A DNA stretch of 64,000 nt from the NCBI GenBank assembly GCA_902765005.1, contig CACWYB010000004.1:1-64000 (forward strand), read 5' to 3'. Under the pieces are notes generated by a model. That model did not search any database. It was not told the DNA's origin and saw only the letters and a list, made by a program, of their open reading frames with translations. Source of the stretch: an uncultured Eubacteriales bacterium. GTDB lineage: Bacteria > Bacillota > Clostridia > Christensenellales > CAG-138. The position numbers and the translations under genes are program-made. Below, piece after piece: positions 42,520 to 49,952 of this stretch (its first letter is position 1; the number at the start of each line of letters is the position of its first letter).

Positions 42520-42583
42520 TTCACCCCTTCCCTGCTTCGCTTTTTCGGTCCCTTTTTCTCTTCCCACGAAGAGAAAAAGGGAC
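42520..42583 (-). repeat. Hairpin element copy 7
   Basis: A perfect 16-bp stem (42548-42563 with 42568-42583) has base GTCCC, arm TTTTTCTCTTC and loop CCAC. The conserved flank on the minus strand is CCGAAAAAGCGAAGC then GGGAAGG. Its orientation is as in copy 2 (opposite to copy 1). T residues follow on the plus strand, so it can end the glnA operon. Confidence 0.8.
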
Positions 42584-42610
42584 ATATTTTTTTCCTCTCC
42601 TTCGTCCCGT

Positions 42611-42639
42611 TTGACAGGGCATGGAGGATATGATATATT
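42611..42639 (+). promoter_or_regulatory. Promoter of the LRR lipoprotein gene
   Basis: TTGACA (42611-42616), 17 bases, TATATT (42634-42639). Confidence 0.85.
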
Positions 42640-42692
42640 TCGAAGCGGGGGAGACCCTTCTCCCTATCCCATGTAATCAGATCGAGGAGCCT

Positions 42693-44273
42693 ATGAAATC
42701 AGCCAGGATCGCCATCTGCCTTTCCATCGCCCTTTGCTGCCTGTGGGCCTGCGCCCCCCGGGCGAAGGTGGGCGGGGCGGAGCCTGCGGCGATGGCTGAG
42801 GCGGCCGAAGCCACGGCCCTTCCCATGGAGATCACCACCCCGGAGCCCACGGCGGCGCCGGTGCTGGTGAACGGCCAGCCCGTTTTGCCGGATTGCCGGG
42901 AGCTGACACTGGAAGGGGCGCTCTCCCTGCCGGCGGCCCTTCACATGGAGCTGGAGCAGCTGCCCCAACTTCGGGCGGTGTCCCTGACCCGGGCTGTGCC
43001 CAAAGACCAGCTCTTTGCCTGGACGGAAGCCTGGGCGGAGCTGGAGGCGACTTTGCCCCAGATATCCTTTACCTATGGGGACGTGTTTGACGGGGCCAGC
43101 GCCCAGGACGTGACCGCCTTTGCCGTAACGGATTTGACGGAGGACTGGGACGAGGAGCTGGGGGCCATTTTGTCCACCTTTGAAAACCTTGCCCAGCTGG
43201 ATCTGACGGCGGTTTCCCCCGCCCGGGCGGCGGTGGCCGCCACCATACACAAAGCCCCCGAGATCCGGGTGCTCTGGGCAGACGAAACCTTCGGCCCCTC
43301 CCAAAGCGACGAAACGACCGTGACCCTGTCCGGCCCGGCCGGCGCCCAGGAGGCCAGGGCGTATCTTGCCTGCTTTCCCGGGCTGCGGGAGGCGGATCTG
43401 CGGGCCTGCGCCTTCACCGAGGCGGAGGGGGACGCGCTTTGCGCCGCCTTTCCCCAGGTGGCCTTCCGGCGCATGGTGACCCTGAACGAGGAGGAGTACG
43501 ACAGCTTCGTTCAGGAGCTGGATCTGACGGGCGCCGTCATCCAGGACCCGGATGCCTTCGGGGCGGCCCTGGGCCGGTTCCCCAAGGTGAGCAAGGTGGA
43601 GCTAAGCAACTGCTCTCTTCCCAACGAGACCCTCGCCCAGCTGCGGGATCGGTATCCCCGGGCGGGGATCGTGTGGACCGTTCGCTTCGGCCACTGGTCC
43701 TGCCGCACGGACGCGGTGGCCTTTTCCACCCAGCAGGACGGCTACAACACCCATCGGCAGAACGCCCGGAACGTGGCCGTGCTCCAGTACTGCACGGAGC
43801 TGCTGGCGCTGGATCTGGGCCACAACGTCATCGAAGATGTGAGCTGGCTGGAACCGCTGCAAAAGCTCCAGGTGCTCATCCTGGCGGACAACGGCCTGAA
43901 GGACATCACGCCCCTCGCCTCCCTGAAGCGGCTCAAGTTTGTGGAGCTGTTCATGAACCCCATCAAGGACATCTCCGCCCTTACCGGCATGGAGGAGCTG
44001 CTGGACGTGAATCTGTGCGTGACCTATGTGAAGGACCTTTCGCCCCTCCTCTCCTGCCAGAAGCTGGAGCGGATCTGGCTGGGCCATCAGACCTGCCAAT
44101 ATATCACAAAAGAAAGCCTCCAGGCGGTCCAGGAGGCGTTTCCTCAAGCGGAATATGATCTTTTGTCCGTGTCCTGTACAAACCGGGGCTGGCGGGAGCA
44201 CGACCGCTACTTTGCCTATCGGGAGATGTTCAAGAACAACGTGCCCGTGGCCCCCTTCCTGCCGGAGGAGTGA
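42693..44273 (+). CDS. Leucine-rich-repeat lipoprotein
   Basis: This 526-residue protein has a lipobox (LWACA) and should be attached to the outer membrane surface of the cell. A short Ala/Pro/Thr linker leads into leucine-rich repeats, clearest in the second half as SDS22/internalin-type units of about 22 residues (LLALDLGHNVIEDVSWLEPL, LQVLILADNGLKDITPLASL, LKFVELFMNPIKDISAL). Such domains bind proteins. GAGGAG lies just before ATG 42693. It converges on the RCC1/NAGPA gene with a single base between the two stop codons. Binding partner unknown. Confidence 0.85.
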   Translation: MKSARIAICLSIALCCLWACAPRAKVGGAEPAAMAEAAEATALPMEITTPEPTAAPVLVNGQPVLPDCRELTLEGALSLPAALHMELEQLPQLRAVSLTRAVPKDQLFAWTEAWAELEATLPQISFTYGDVFDGASAQDVTAFAVTDLTEDWDEELGAILSTFENLAQLDLTAVSPARAAVAATIHKAPEIRVLWADETFGPSQSDETTVTLSGPAGAQEARAYLACFPGLREADLRACAFTEAEGDALCAAFPQVAFRRMVTLNEEEYDSFVQELDLTGAVIQDPDAFGAALGRFPKVSKVELSNCSLPNETLAQLRDRYPRAGIVWTVRFGHWSCRTDAVAFSTQQDGYNTHRQNARNVAVLQYCTELLALDLGHNVIEDVSWLEPLQKLQVLILADNGLKDITPLASLKRLKFVELFMNPIKDISALTGMEELLDVNLCVTYVKDLSPLLSCQKLERIWLGHQTCQYITKESLQAVQEAFPQAEYDLLSVSCTNRGWREHDRYFAYREMFKNNVPVAPFLPEE

Positions 44274-44274
44274 G

Positions 44275-46536
44275 TCAGTTCTCCCCCACGGCGTCGCTCT
44301 CTAAAAACAGAATGATATCCGACAAGCCCCGTATGTTCGTATGGGGCGTGTTTCGTAATGTGAGCATGGACAGCTCCCGGCCCATGAAGGTAAGGGAGGT
44401 GGAGTGGCCCCCGTCCAGATTGTAGGCCACCCGGCAGCCGTAGCGCACGCACACGTCCGCGATCATGGGGAAGGACATCTGCACCTTCCGATCCCGCAGG
44501 GTGATGGCGGCCAGGTAGTGGTAGGGGTCGGTGTAGCCGAAGGCCACCCGCATGGTGATCTCGTCCTTGCCCTGGCTCACGTAGGCCCGCTGCTTGTCCT
44601 GGACCAGCAGGGGCCCGAAGGAGAAGCTGTCCCTCACGCCCAGGGCCTGCAGGGCCGCGGCGTCGGTCTCCCGGTTGCGGTAGAAGGCCAGCGTGCCGTC
44701 GGGGAGGATGGCCAGAGTGGTGGTCTCCGTTCGATCGTAATAGGTGATGCCGTTGCGGATCATCACGCCCTTGCGGTTGCTGGTGAAGCCGATGTAATCT
44801 CCGGTAAAGGCCAGCACGGCGTGGTTGTTCCGGGCCTGCTCCTCGGGGAGGACGGAGGGCATGATGATGTAGTTGCCCTTGGCCTCCGGGTTGGTGACCC
44901 GGCCTCCGGGCAGGGCGGCGTGGGTAGCCAGCATGTCCGCCCGAAACAGCTCCCGGTTCTCGGAATAGTCGATGCAGATGAGGGCGATGCCCTTGGGGTC
45001 CATATAGAGCCAGGGGCCAAGGTCGCTGTCGGTGCCCTGCACATAGGCGGTGGCGACGGGAGCAGCCTCCTGGGCGGCGGGCACGGCGGCGCAGGCCCAG
45101 TCGGAAGCGAACAGGGGCGCCGAGGGGAGCTCCTTGGGGGCAAGGCCGGCGGCGATTAAGGTCCCATCCAGCCGAAGGCCCACGGTGTGGTAGGCACCGG
45201 CGGCGATGGCGGCGATATCCGTCCAATTGCTGACCATGCATTGACCCGCGGCGTTGTCCCCGCAGGCCACCACGGTGCCGTCCGCCTTCAGGCCCACGGT
45301 GGTGCAGGCCCCGCAGCTGACAAACACGATGTTCGTCCAGTCCTTCACATTGCACTGGCCGTAGGTGTTGTCCCCGCAGGCCACCACGGTGCCGTCCGCC
45401 TTCAGGCCCACGGAGTGCCAGAGCCCGGCGGAGAGGGCGGTGATGTTGTTCCACCCGTCCACGTCGCACTGGCCGTGGTCGTTGGTGCCGCAGGCCACCA
45501 CGGTGCCCCGGCCGGTCAGGGCCAGGGAATGCCAGGCGCCGGCGGCCACGTCCGTCATGCCGGTCCACTCCTCCTGAGGCAGGCGGTCCAAAGCCCTGCT
45601 GCCCAGGGCCACGACCCGGCCGTCACCGAGCAAAAACAGGCCGTGGACCAGGCCGGGGGCCACCTTCTTCACGTCGGTGAGCGCGGCGATCTGCTCCTCC
45701 GCCCCGAAGGTCTCTCCTGCGGGGAGGACCCTGCCCTGGGAGAGGAAAAACACGCTGGCCGGGCCGGAAAAGACGCCGTCCGCCTGCTCCGGCGGGGCGG
45801 CAAACCGGGCGTCTCCGGCGATCCAGGGGGCGTTGCTAAGGGCGGCGGTGTGCCAGGCGCCGGCGCTGATCCGCCCCTGGGCGGCGGCAAAGAACTGCTG
45901 TCGGCGGGTCGCCATCCAAATGTCCTTCTGCTCCGACAGGGCATCGGCGGCCGCCTGCCCCTCTTCCGTGCCCAGAGCCAGAAAGGCAGCGATGGCTTCG
46001 TCAAAGTTGGTGCCGGTGAAAACGGCGTCGGCGGCCCGGAAGTCCATCCGGGTCTGTATGGCCGCCGCCCGGTCCGCCGCGTCCTCAAAATCCTTCAGGG
46101 CCAGGAAGGCGGCCTGGGCCTCTTCCTCCCTGCCGGCCTGCTCCAGGGCGTCGGCGGCTTCGTAGGCGGCCCGGTTCTCCCGGTAGGTCACGGTGTCCCG
46201 AAGCTGGGCGGCCCGGTCAGGGTCCCTATCCTGCAGAAGGTCCGCGGCATACAGCAGCTCGTCCGCTGCCAAAGCCCGGTCCACCTCCGCCTCAAACAGC
46301 TCCTCCAGCCGGGCGGACAGGGCCTCCACCTGCTTCTTTGAGAAGGGCTTCTGGCTCAGCTCCTCCCTGGCGGCGGTCAGCGCCTGCCTGGCTTCGGCGT
46401 AGGGGGTCTGCCGGCTGGCGGCCATGGCGGCTTGGAAGGTCCGCTCCACGGGCAGGTAGAGAAAGGTGTACGCCCCGGCGGCCAAGGCTAACAGGACAAG
46501 GAGCCCAAGGATCGGCAGCCAGACCTTCTTCTTCAT
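44275..46536 (-). CDS. Membrane-anchored RCC1-repeat protein fused to a NAGPA-type phosphodiester glycosidase domain
   Basis: This 753-residue protein has an N-terminal transmembrane anchor (about 5-27), an Ala/Glu-rich helical region with TPR-like character (about 30-230) and RCC1-like propeller repeats (about 285-465; repeated AGAWHSLAL, LKADGTVVACGDN and YGQCNV units of about 37 residues). The C-terminal domain (about 490-750) matches the phosphodiester glycosidase family NAGPA, with YNLDGGHSTSL. NAGPA domains remove N-acetylglucosamine linked through phosphate or act on exopolysaccharide. GACAGGAGG precedes the ATG. The protein is outside the cell; its propeller may bind ligand or fold against the enzyme domain. 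Confidence 0.82.
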   Translation of the reverse strand: MKKKVWLPILGLLVLLALAAGAYTFLYLPVERTFQAAMAASRQTPYAEARQALTAAREELSQKPFSKKQVEALSARLEELFEAEVDRALAADELLYAADLLQDRDPDRAAQLRDTVTYRENRAAYEAADALEQAGREEEAQAAFLALKDFEDAADRAAAIQTRMDFRAADAVFTGTNFDEAIAAFLALGTEEGQAAADALSEQKDIWMATRRQQFFAAAQGRISAGAWHTAALSNAPWIAGDARFAAPPEQADGVFSGPASVFFLSQGRVLPAGETFGAEEQIAALTDVKKVAPGLVHGLFLLGDGRVVALGSRALDRLPQEEWTGMTDVAAGAWHSLALTGRGTVVACGTNDHGQCDVDGWNNITALSAGLWHSVGLKADGTVVACGDNTYGQCNVKDWTNIVFVSCGACTTVGLKADGTVVACGDNAAGQCMVSNWTDIAAIAAGAYHTVGLRLDGTLIAAGLAPKELPSAPLFASDWACAAVPAAQEAAPVATAYVQGTDSDLGPWLYMDPKGIALICIDYSENRELFRADMLATHAALPGGRVTNPEAKGNYIIMPSVLPEEQARNNHAVLAFTGDYIGFTSNRKGVMIRNGITYYDRTETTTLAILPDGTLAFYRNRETDAAALQALGVRDSFSFGPLLVQDKQRAYVSQGKDEITMRVAFGYTDPYHYLAAITLRDRKVQMSFPMIADVCVRYGCRVAYNLDGGHSTSLTFMGRELSMLTLRNTPHTNIRGLSDIILFLESDAVGEN

Positions 46537-46552
46537 ATATCCTCCTGTCTCA

Positions 46553-46573
46553 CGCCCGGAGCATCGCCGGGCG
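46553..46573 (-). promoter_or_regulatory. Small hairpin in the RCC1/NAGPA leader
   Basis: CGCCCGG (46553-46559) pairs with CCGGGCG (46567-46573), between promoter and start codon. Confidence 0.4.
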
Positions 46574-46590
46574 GAAATATCGAATCTCTT

Positions 46591-46619
46591 ATATTACGCA
46601 TATCGCGCGTATACGTCAT
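46591..46619 (-). promoter_or_regulatory. Promoter of the RCC1/NAGPA gene
   Basis: On the minus strand ATGACG (46614-46619), 17 bases, TAATAT (46591-46596). Confidence 0.6.
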
Positions 46620-46687
46620 TATTCTACCCCAGGACCGCCGCCTTCGTCAACAGGAGGCGGGGAAAATGGCACGAAAAAGGCGGGTTT

Positions 46688-46716
46688 TTGACAGGGACAG
46701 GGGGATGTGGTATATT
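46688..46716 (+). promoter_or_regulatory. Promoter of the MFS/PhzF/esterase group
   Basis: TTGACA (46688-46693), 17 bases, TATATT (46711-46716). Confidence 0.8.
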
Positions 46717-46743
46717 GCAGGGGAAAGGAGCGTGGCAGAGAGG

Positions 46744-48066
46744 ATGAAGAAACCCCATTACGGATGGGTCGTCTGCCTGTGCGGGCTGTGGCTGTTCGTG
46801 AGCAACATGGGCCTGTGCAGCAACATCCTGTCGGTGTATCTGCCCTTCATCGAGGAGCGGGGCCTCAGCGACAGCATGGGCAGCGCCATTTTGTCCATCC
46901 GGTGCCTGTTCTCCTTCGCGGTGACCTTTTTCGTGGAGCTCTACTACCGCAGGCTCTCCCTGCGCGGGGGCATCCTGGTGGCGTCCCTGCTGGGGGCGGC
47001 TTCGGCGGTGGTCTACGGGCTGAGCGCCGGTCCCCTGGGCTACTACGCCGGGGCGGCCCTGGGCGGCATCGCCTACGGGCTGGGGTGCATCTACCCCGTG
47101 TCCCTGCTGCTGACCCGCTGGTTCCACACCCACCGGGGCCTGGCCCTGGGCGGCGTCGCCTACGGGCTGGGGTGCATCTACCCCGTGTCCCTGCTGCTGA
47201 CCCGCTGGTTCCACACCCACCGGGGCCTGGCCCTGGGCATCAGCTCCGCCGGCTCAGGGGTGGCCACCATGGTCTTTTCACCTCTGTTCACCGCCTTGGT
47301 CCTGCGCCATTCCCTGTCCACGGCCTTCTTTGTCCAGGCCGGGATCATGCTGGCCGGGGCACTGGGGGTGAGCCTGCTGCTTAGGGACGATCCCGCTCAG
47401 CTGGGGCTTTCGCCCTATGGGGCCGGGGGTCGCGCAGAGACGGAGGATCGGCCCCAGGAGGAGGGCTCTGAAACCCTCTCCAAGGGGATGCTGTGGATGC
47501 TGGCTCTCATGATGCTGCTCGTGGGCGGGGCGGGTCAGGCCTTTTCCGGGCATCTGTCCGTGCTCACCGTCAGCTGCGGCTACGGCGTTCAGGCGGCGGC
47601 CCGCGTGATGGCTCTGCAGGGGATGGTGCTCATTTGCAGCAAGTTTTTGGCCGGGGAGCTGGCGGATCGATTCGGGACCAAAAGGTGCTCGGCCCTGCTC
47701 ATGGTCGTCTTCATCCTGGGCTGCGGGACGGTTCTGCTCATGGACGGGGTGAACCTGATCTGGTGTTACGGTCCGGTGGCGCTCATGGGCTTCGGCGCCT
47801 CGGTGTACAACGTGGGGCCGCCTCTGTGGGCCGGGGATCTGTCCGGCCGGGCGGGGTATCCGAAGCTGCTGAAGTGGCTGCAGATCTTTTATAACCTGGG
47901 CGGGATACTGTTTTCGGCGGTGCCCGGCATCATGGCCGATCACACCGGGGAGTACAAGAGCGCCTATGGGCTCATCGCCCTGATGATGCTGGTGAGTTTG
48001 CTCATCCTGCTTTGGGCCTACGGGGCGGCGGGCCGAACGCATTTGCTAAGGGAGGAGCGCGTATGA
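46744..48066 (+). CDS. MFS transporter carrying an 87-bp in-frame tandem duplication
   Basis: This 440-residue major facilitator has the N-terminal HYGWVV motif of the monocarboxylate/oxalate-formate branch. An 87-bp segment (47061-47147) is repeated directly (47148-47234) with a single base difference (Ile to Val). This doubles 29 residues that include one membrane segment and the THRGLALG loop. Without it the protein would be 411 residues, the usual size. The copy should add a membrane pass and disturb topology, so function is doubtful. The start is uncertain: ATG 46744 is 13 bases from AAGGAG, while GTG 46732 is too close to it. Translation is coupled to the PhzF gene (ATGA). Confidence 0.85.
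   Translation: MKKPHYGWVVCLCGLWLFVSNMGLCSNILSVYLPFIEERGLSDSMGSAILSIRCLFSFAVTFFVELYYRRLSLRGGILVASLLGAASAVVYGLSAGPLGYYAGAALGGIAYGLGCIYPVSLLLTRWFHTHRGLALGGVAYGLGCIYPVSLLLTRWFHTHRGLALGISSAGSGVATMVFSPLFTALVLRHSLSTAFFVQAGIMLAGALGVSLLLRDDPAQLGLSPYGAGGRAETEDRPQEEGSETLSKGMLWMLALMMLLVGGAGQAFSGHLSVLTVSCGYGVQAAARVMALQGMVLICSKFLAGELADRFGTKRCSALLMVVFILGCGTVLLMDGVNLIWCYGPVALMGFGASVYNVGPPLWAGDLSGRAGYPKLLKWLQIFYNLGGILFSAVPGIMADHTGEYKSAYGLIALMMLVSLLILLWAYGAAGRTHLLREERV
47061..47234 (+). repeat. 87-bp tandem duplication in the MFS gene
   Basis: Two adjacent 87-base units, 47061-47147 and 47148-47234, differ only at 47068 (A) versus 47155 (G). The unit length is divisible by three. Confidence 0.95.
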
Positions 48067-48854
48067 AGCAATATCTGGTGGACGCCTTCACGGATAAGCC
48101 CTTTGCGGGGAACCCGGCGGCGGTGTGCGTCATGGACAGCTGGCTGCCGGAAAGGGCCATGCAGAAGCTGGCCATGGAAAACAACCTTTCCGAAACCGCC
48201 TTTCTGGTGCCGGAGGGGGAGGGGTATGGCCTAAGGTGGTTCACCCCGGCGGCGGAGGAGGCGCTCTGCGGTCACGCCACATTGGCTTCGGCCTTCGTGG
48301 TGCTGGGGTTCTATCATCCGGCGTGGCGCACGGTCACCTTTTATACCCGCAGCGGCCGGCTCACCGTGACGAAGCAGGGGGACCTGTTTGAAATGAACTT
48401 CCCCACCTTCCCTCTTCGGGAGGTGCCGGTGACGGAGGAGATGGCCCTGGCCTACGGGGCGCGGCCTGTGAAGGCCATCCTGGGGCTGGACCTAACCTGC
48501 GTGTTCGAAGACGAGGACCAGGTGCGGACCATGGTTCCGGATCAAAAGCGGCTGGGGGCTCTGCCGGGCCGCGTCCAGAACGCCACCGCCCCGGGAAGGG
48601 ACGTGGACTGCGTGTCCCGGAGCTTCTGCCCCAAGGACGGCATCGCCGAAGACCCGGTGTGCGGCTCCGCCCACTGCCAGATCGGGGCCTACTGGGCCGA
48701 GGTGCTCCAAAAGAACCTGATCCGGGCCTACCAGGCGTCGGCCCGGGGCGGGTATCTGGAGTGCGAGCTGCTTTCAAACGGGCGCATGGCCCTGCGGGGC
48801 AAGGCGGTCCTGGTGGCCGAAACGGAGATTCTGGCGGACCTTTCCGCCTGCTGA
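48063..48854 (+). CDS. PhzF-family isomerase/epimerase-like protein
   Basis: This 263-residue protein has the PhzF layout: VDAFTDKPFAGNPAAV at the N-terminus, ENNLSETAF with the conserved glutamate, RWFTPAAEEALCGHATLA, and the second-half counterpart AEDPVCGSAHC. PhzF relatives are diaminopimelate-epimerase-fold enzymes; most have unknown substrates. It overlaps the MFS gene by four bases (ATGA), so the enzyme and transporter probably share a metabolite. Length is normal. Confidence 0.9.
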   Translation: MKQYLVDAFTDKPFAGNPAAVCVMDSWLPERAMQKLAMENNLSETAFLVPEGEGYGLRWFTPAAEEALCGHATLASAFVVLGFYHPAWRTVTFYTRSGRLTVTKQGDLFEMNFPTFPLREVPVTEEMALAYGARPVKAILGLDLTCVFEDEDQVRTMVPDQKRLGALPGRVQNATAPGRDVDCVSRSFCPKDGIAEDPVCGSAHCQIGAYWAEVLQKNLIRAYQASARGGYLECELLSNGRMALRGKAVLVAETEILADLSAC

Positions 48855-48876
48855 GAAACAGAAAAGGAGTATGCCC

Positions 48877-49632
48877 ATGATTCGTATAGAAAAGATACAG
48901 ATCCCCACCCTGCCCACGCAAAAGCCCCGGCGGCTGTATATCTACCTGCCCCGGGACTATGAGAAGACCGACCGGCGGTATCCGGTGCTGTACATGTTCG
49001 ACGGGCACAACGTGTTCTACGACAGCCACGCCACCTACGGCAAGAGCTGGGGCATGAAGGAATATTTGGAGAAGTCCAGGCGGAGGCTGATTCTGGTGGC
49101 GGTGGAGTGCAACCACGAGGGGGACAGCCGGCTGTCGGAGTACTCCCCTTGGGACTTTACCTGGCGGGGGAAGCTGGCTTTCACCGGTCATGGGAAGGAT
49201 ACCATGGACTGGATCGTGGACGAGCTCAAGCCCCGGATCGACCGGGAATACAGGACCCTCCCGGACCGGGCGCACACCCTGATCGCCGGCAGCTCCATGG
49301 GCGGGCTCATGTCCCTCTACGCCGCCGTGGCCTACAACGACACCTTCTCTCGGGCGGCGGCCCTTTCCCCCAGTTTGGTGGTGGGCGGAAGACGCATGGA
49401 GGCGTTGATCCGGGCGCATGCCTTGATCCACCCCACCCGAATCTACATGGACATGGGCAGCGGGGAGGCCGGGAAGCATGTGGAGATGCTGACGGGGCTG
49501 TTCCGTACTGCCGGGCAGCTGACCCGGGCCGGGGCCCTGGTGGACGCCCGGGTGGCCCCGGACGCCATGCACTGCGAGGCGGCCTGGGAGCAGCGGGTCC
49601 CGGTGTTTATGGACTACCTGCTGGAGGAATAG
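48877..49632 (+). CDS. Alpha/beta-hydrolase esterase (esterase D/PF00756 type)
   Basis: This 251-residue protein has LYIYLPRDYE and RRYPVLYMFDGHNVF at the start, the nucleophile elbow GSSMGG, and a C-terminal His in DAMHCEAAW, as in the putative esterase family that includes siderophore and feruloyl esterases. There is no signal peptide, so it is cytoplasmic. ATG 48877 is eight bases from AAAAGGAG; the ATG six bases earlier is too close. It follows PhzF by 22 bases and is the last gene before a convergent terminator. Substrate unknown. Confidence 0.87.
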   Translation: MIRIEKIQIPTLPTQKPRRLYIYLPRDYEKTDRRYPVLYMFDGHNVFYDSHATYGKSWGMKEYLEKSRRRLILVAVECNHEGDSRLSEYSPWDFTWRGKLAFTGHGKDTMDWIVDELKPRIDREYRTLPDRAHTLIAGSSMGGLMSLYAAVAYNDTFSRAAALSPSLVVGGRRMEALIRAHALIHPTRIYMDMGSGEAGKHVEMLTGLFRTAGQLTRAGALVDARVAPDAMHCEAAWEQRVPVFMDYLLEE

Positions 49633-49651
49633 CGGAAAGCAAAAAACAAGA

Positions 49652-49685
49652 CAAGGGGGAAGGCTGTTCTCAACCTTCCCCCTTG
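49652..49685. terminator. Bidirectional terminator between convergent genes
   Basis: A perfect 12-bp stem CAAGGGGGAAGG/CCTTCCCCCTTG (49652-49663 with 49674-49685) has a 10-base loop and a T-rich stretch on the minus strand beyond it. Confidence 0.75.
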
Positions 49686-49723
49686 GCATGCCTGTGCTTC
49701 TCTTTTTGGCATAGAGCAAGGAC

Positions 49724-49951
49724 TCAATAGATCGTCGGCATATCCTCCGTAATGCCGTATTTTCGGCGGAAGGCGGCCAGATCCCCTTCAGAGCGGAGGA
49801 GGGTCACCTCCGTGAAGCGGCCCGTTTCCCTGTCCCGAAACCCGGCCACCTTTTCCCCGGTGCAGATGCTGCTGCGGATGACCGGCTCCAGGCGCTCCCT
49901 ATCGAAGGTTTGGGCCGGAGCCGTCTTTCGTTTGAAGCGGGAAAACAGCAT
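49724..49951 (-). CDS. Conserved small protein of unknown function (75 residues)
   Basis: This 75-residue soluble protein has ICTGEKVAGFRDRETGRF in the middle and a charged C-terminus ending in a short acidic tail. I recall similar small proteins in Clostridia without an assigned role (sometimes mislabelled), but cannot name a family. Its ATG overlaps the end of the M3 peptidase gene, with GGAGCGG upstream, so it is coupled to it and the last gene of that operon. Confidence 0.6.
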   Translation of the reverse strand: MLFSRFKRKTAPAQTFDRERLEPVIRSSICTGEKVAGFRDRETGRFTEVTLLRSEGDLAAFRRKYGITEDMPTIY

Positions 49952-49952
49952 A

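Noticed and set aside
45260..45500. Near-identical ~40-base repeats considered as a mobile or regulatory repeat
   Set aside because: They are the coding repeats of the RCC1-like propeller with a period of about 37 codons.
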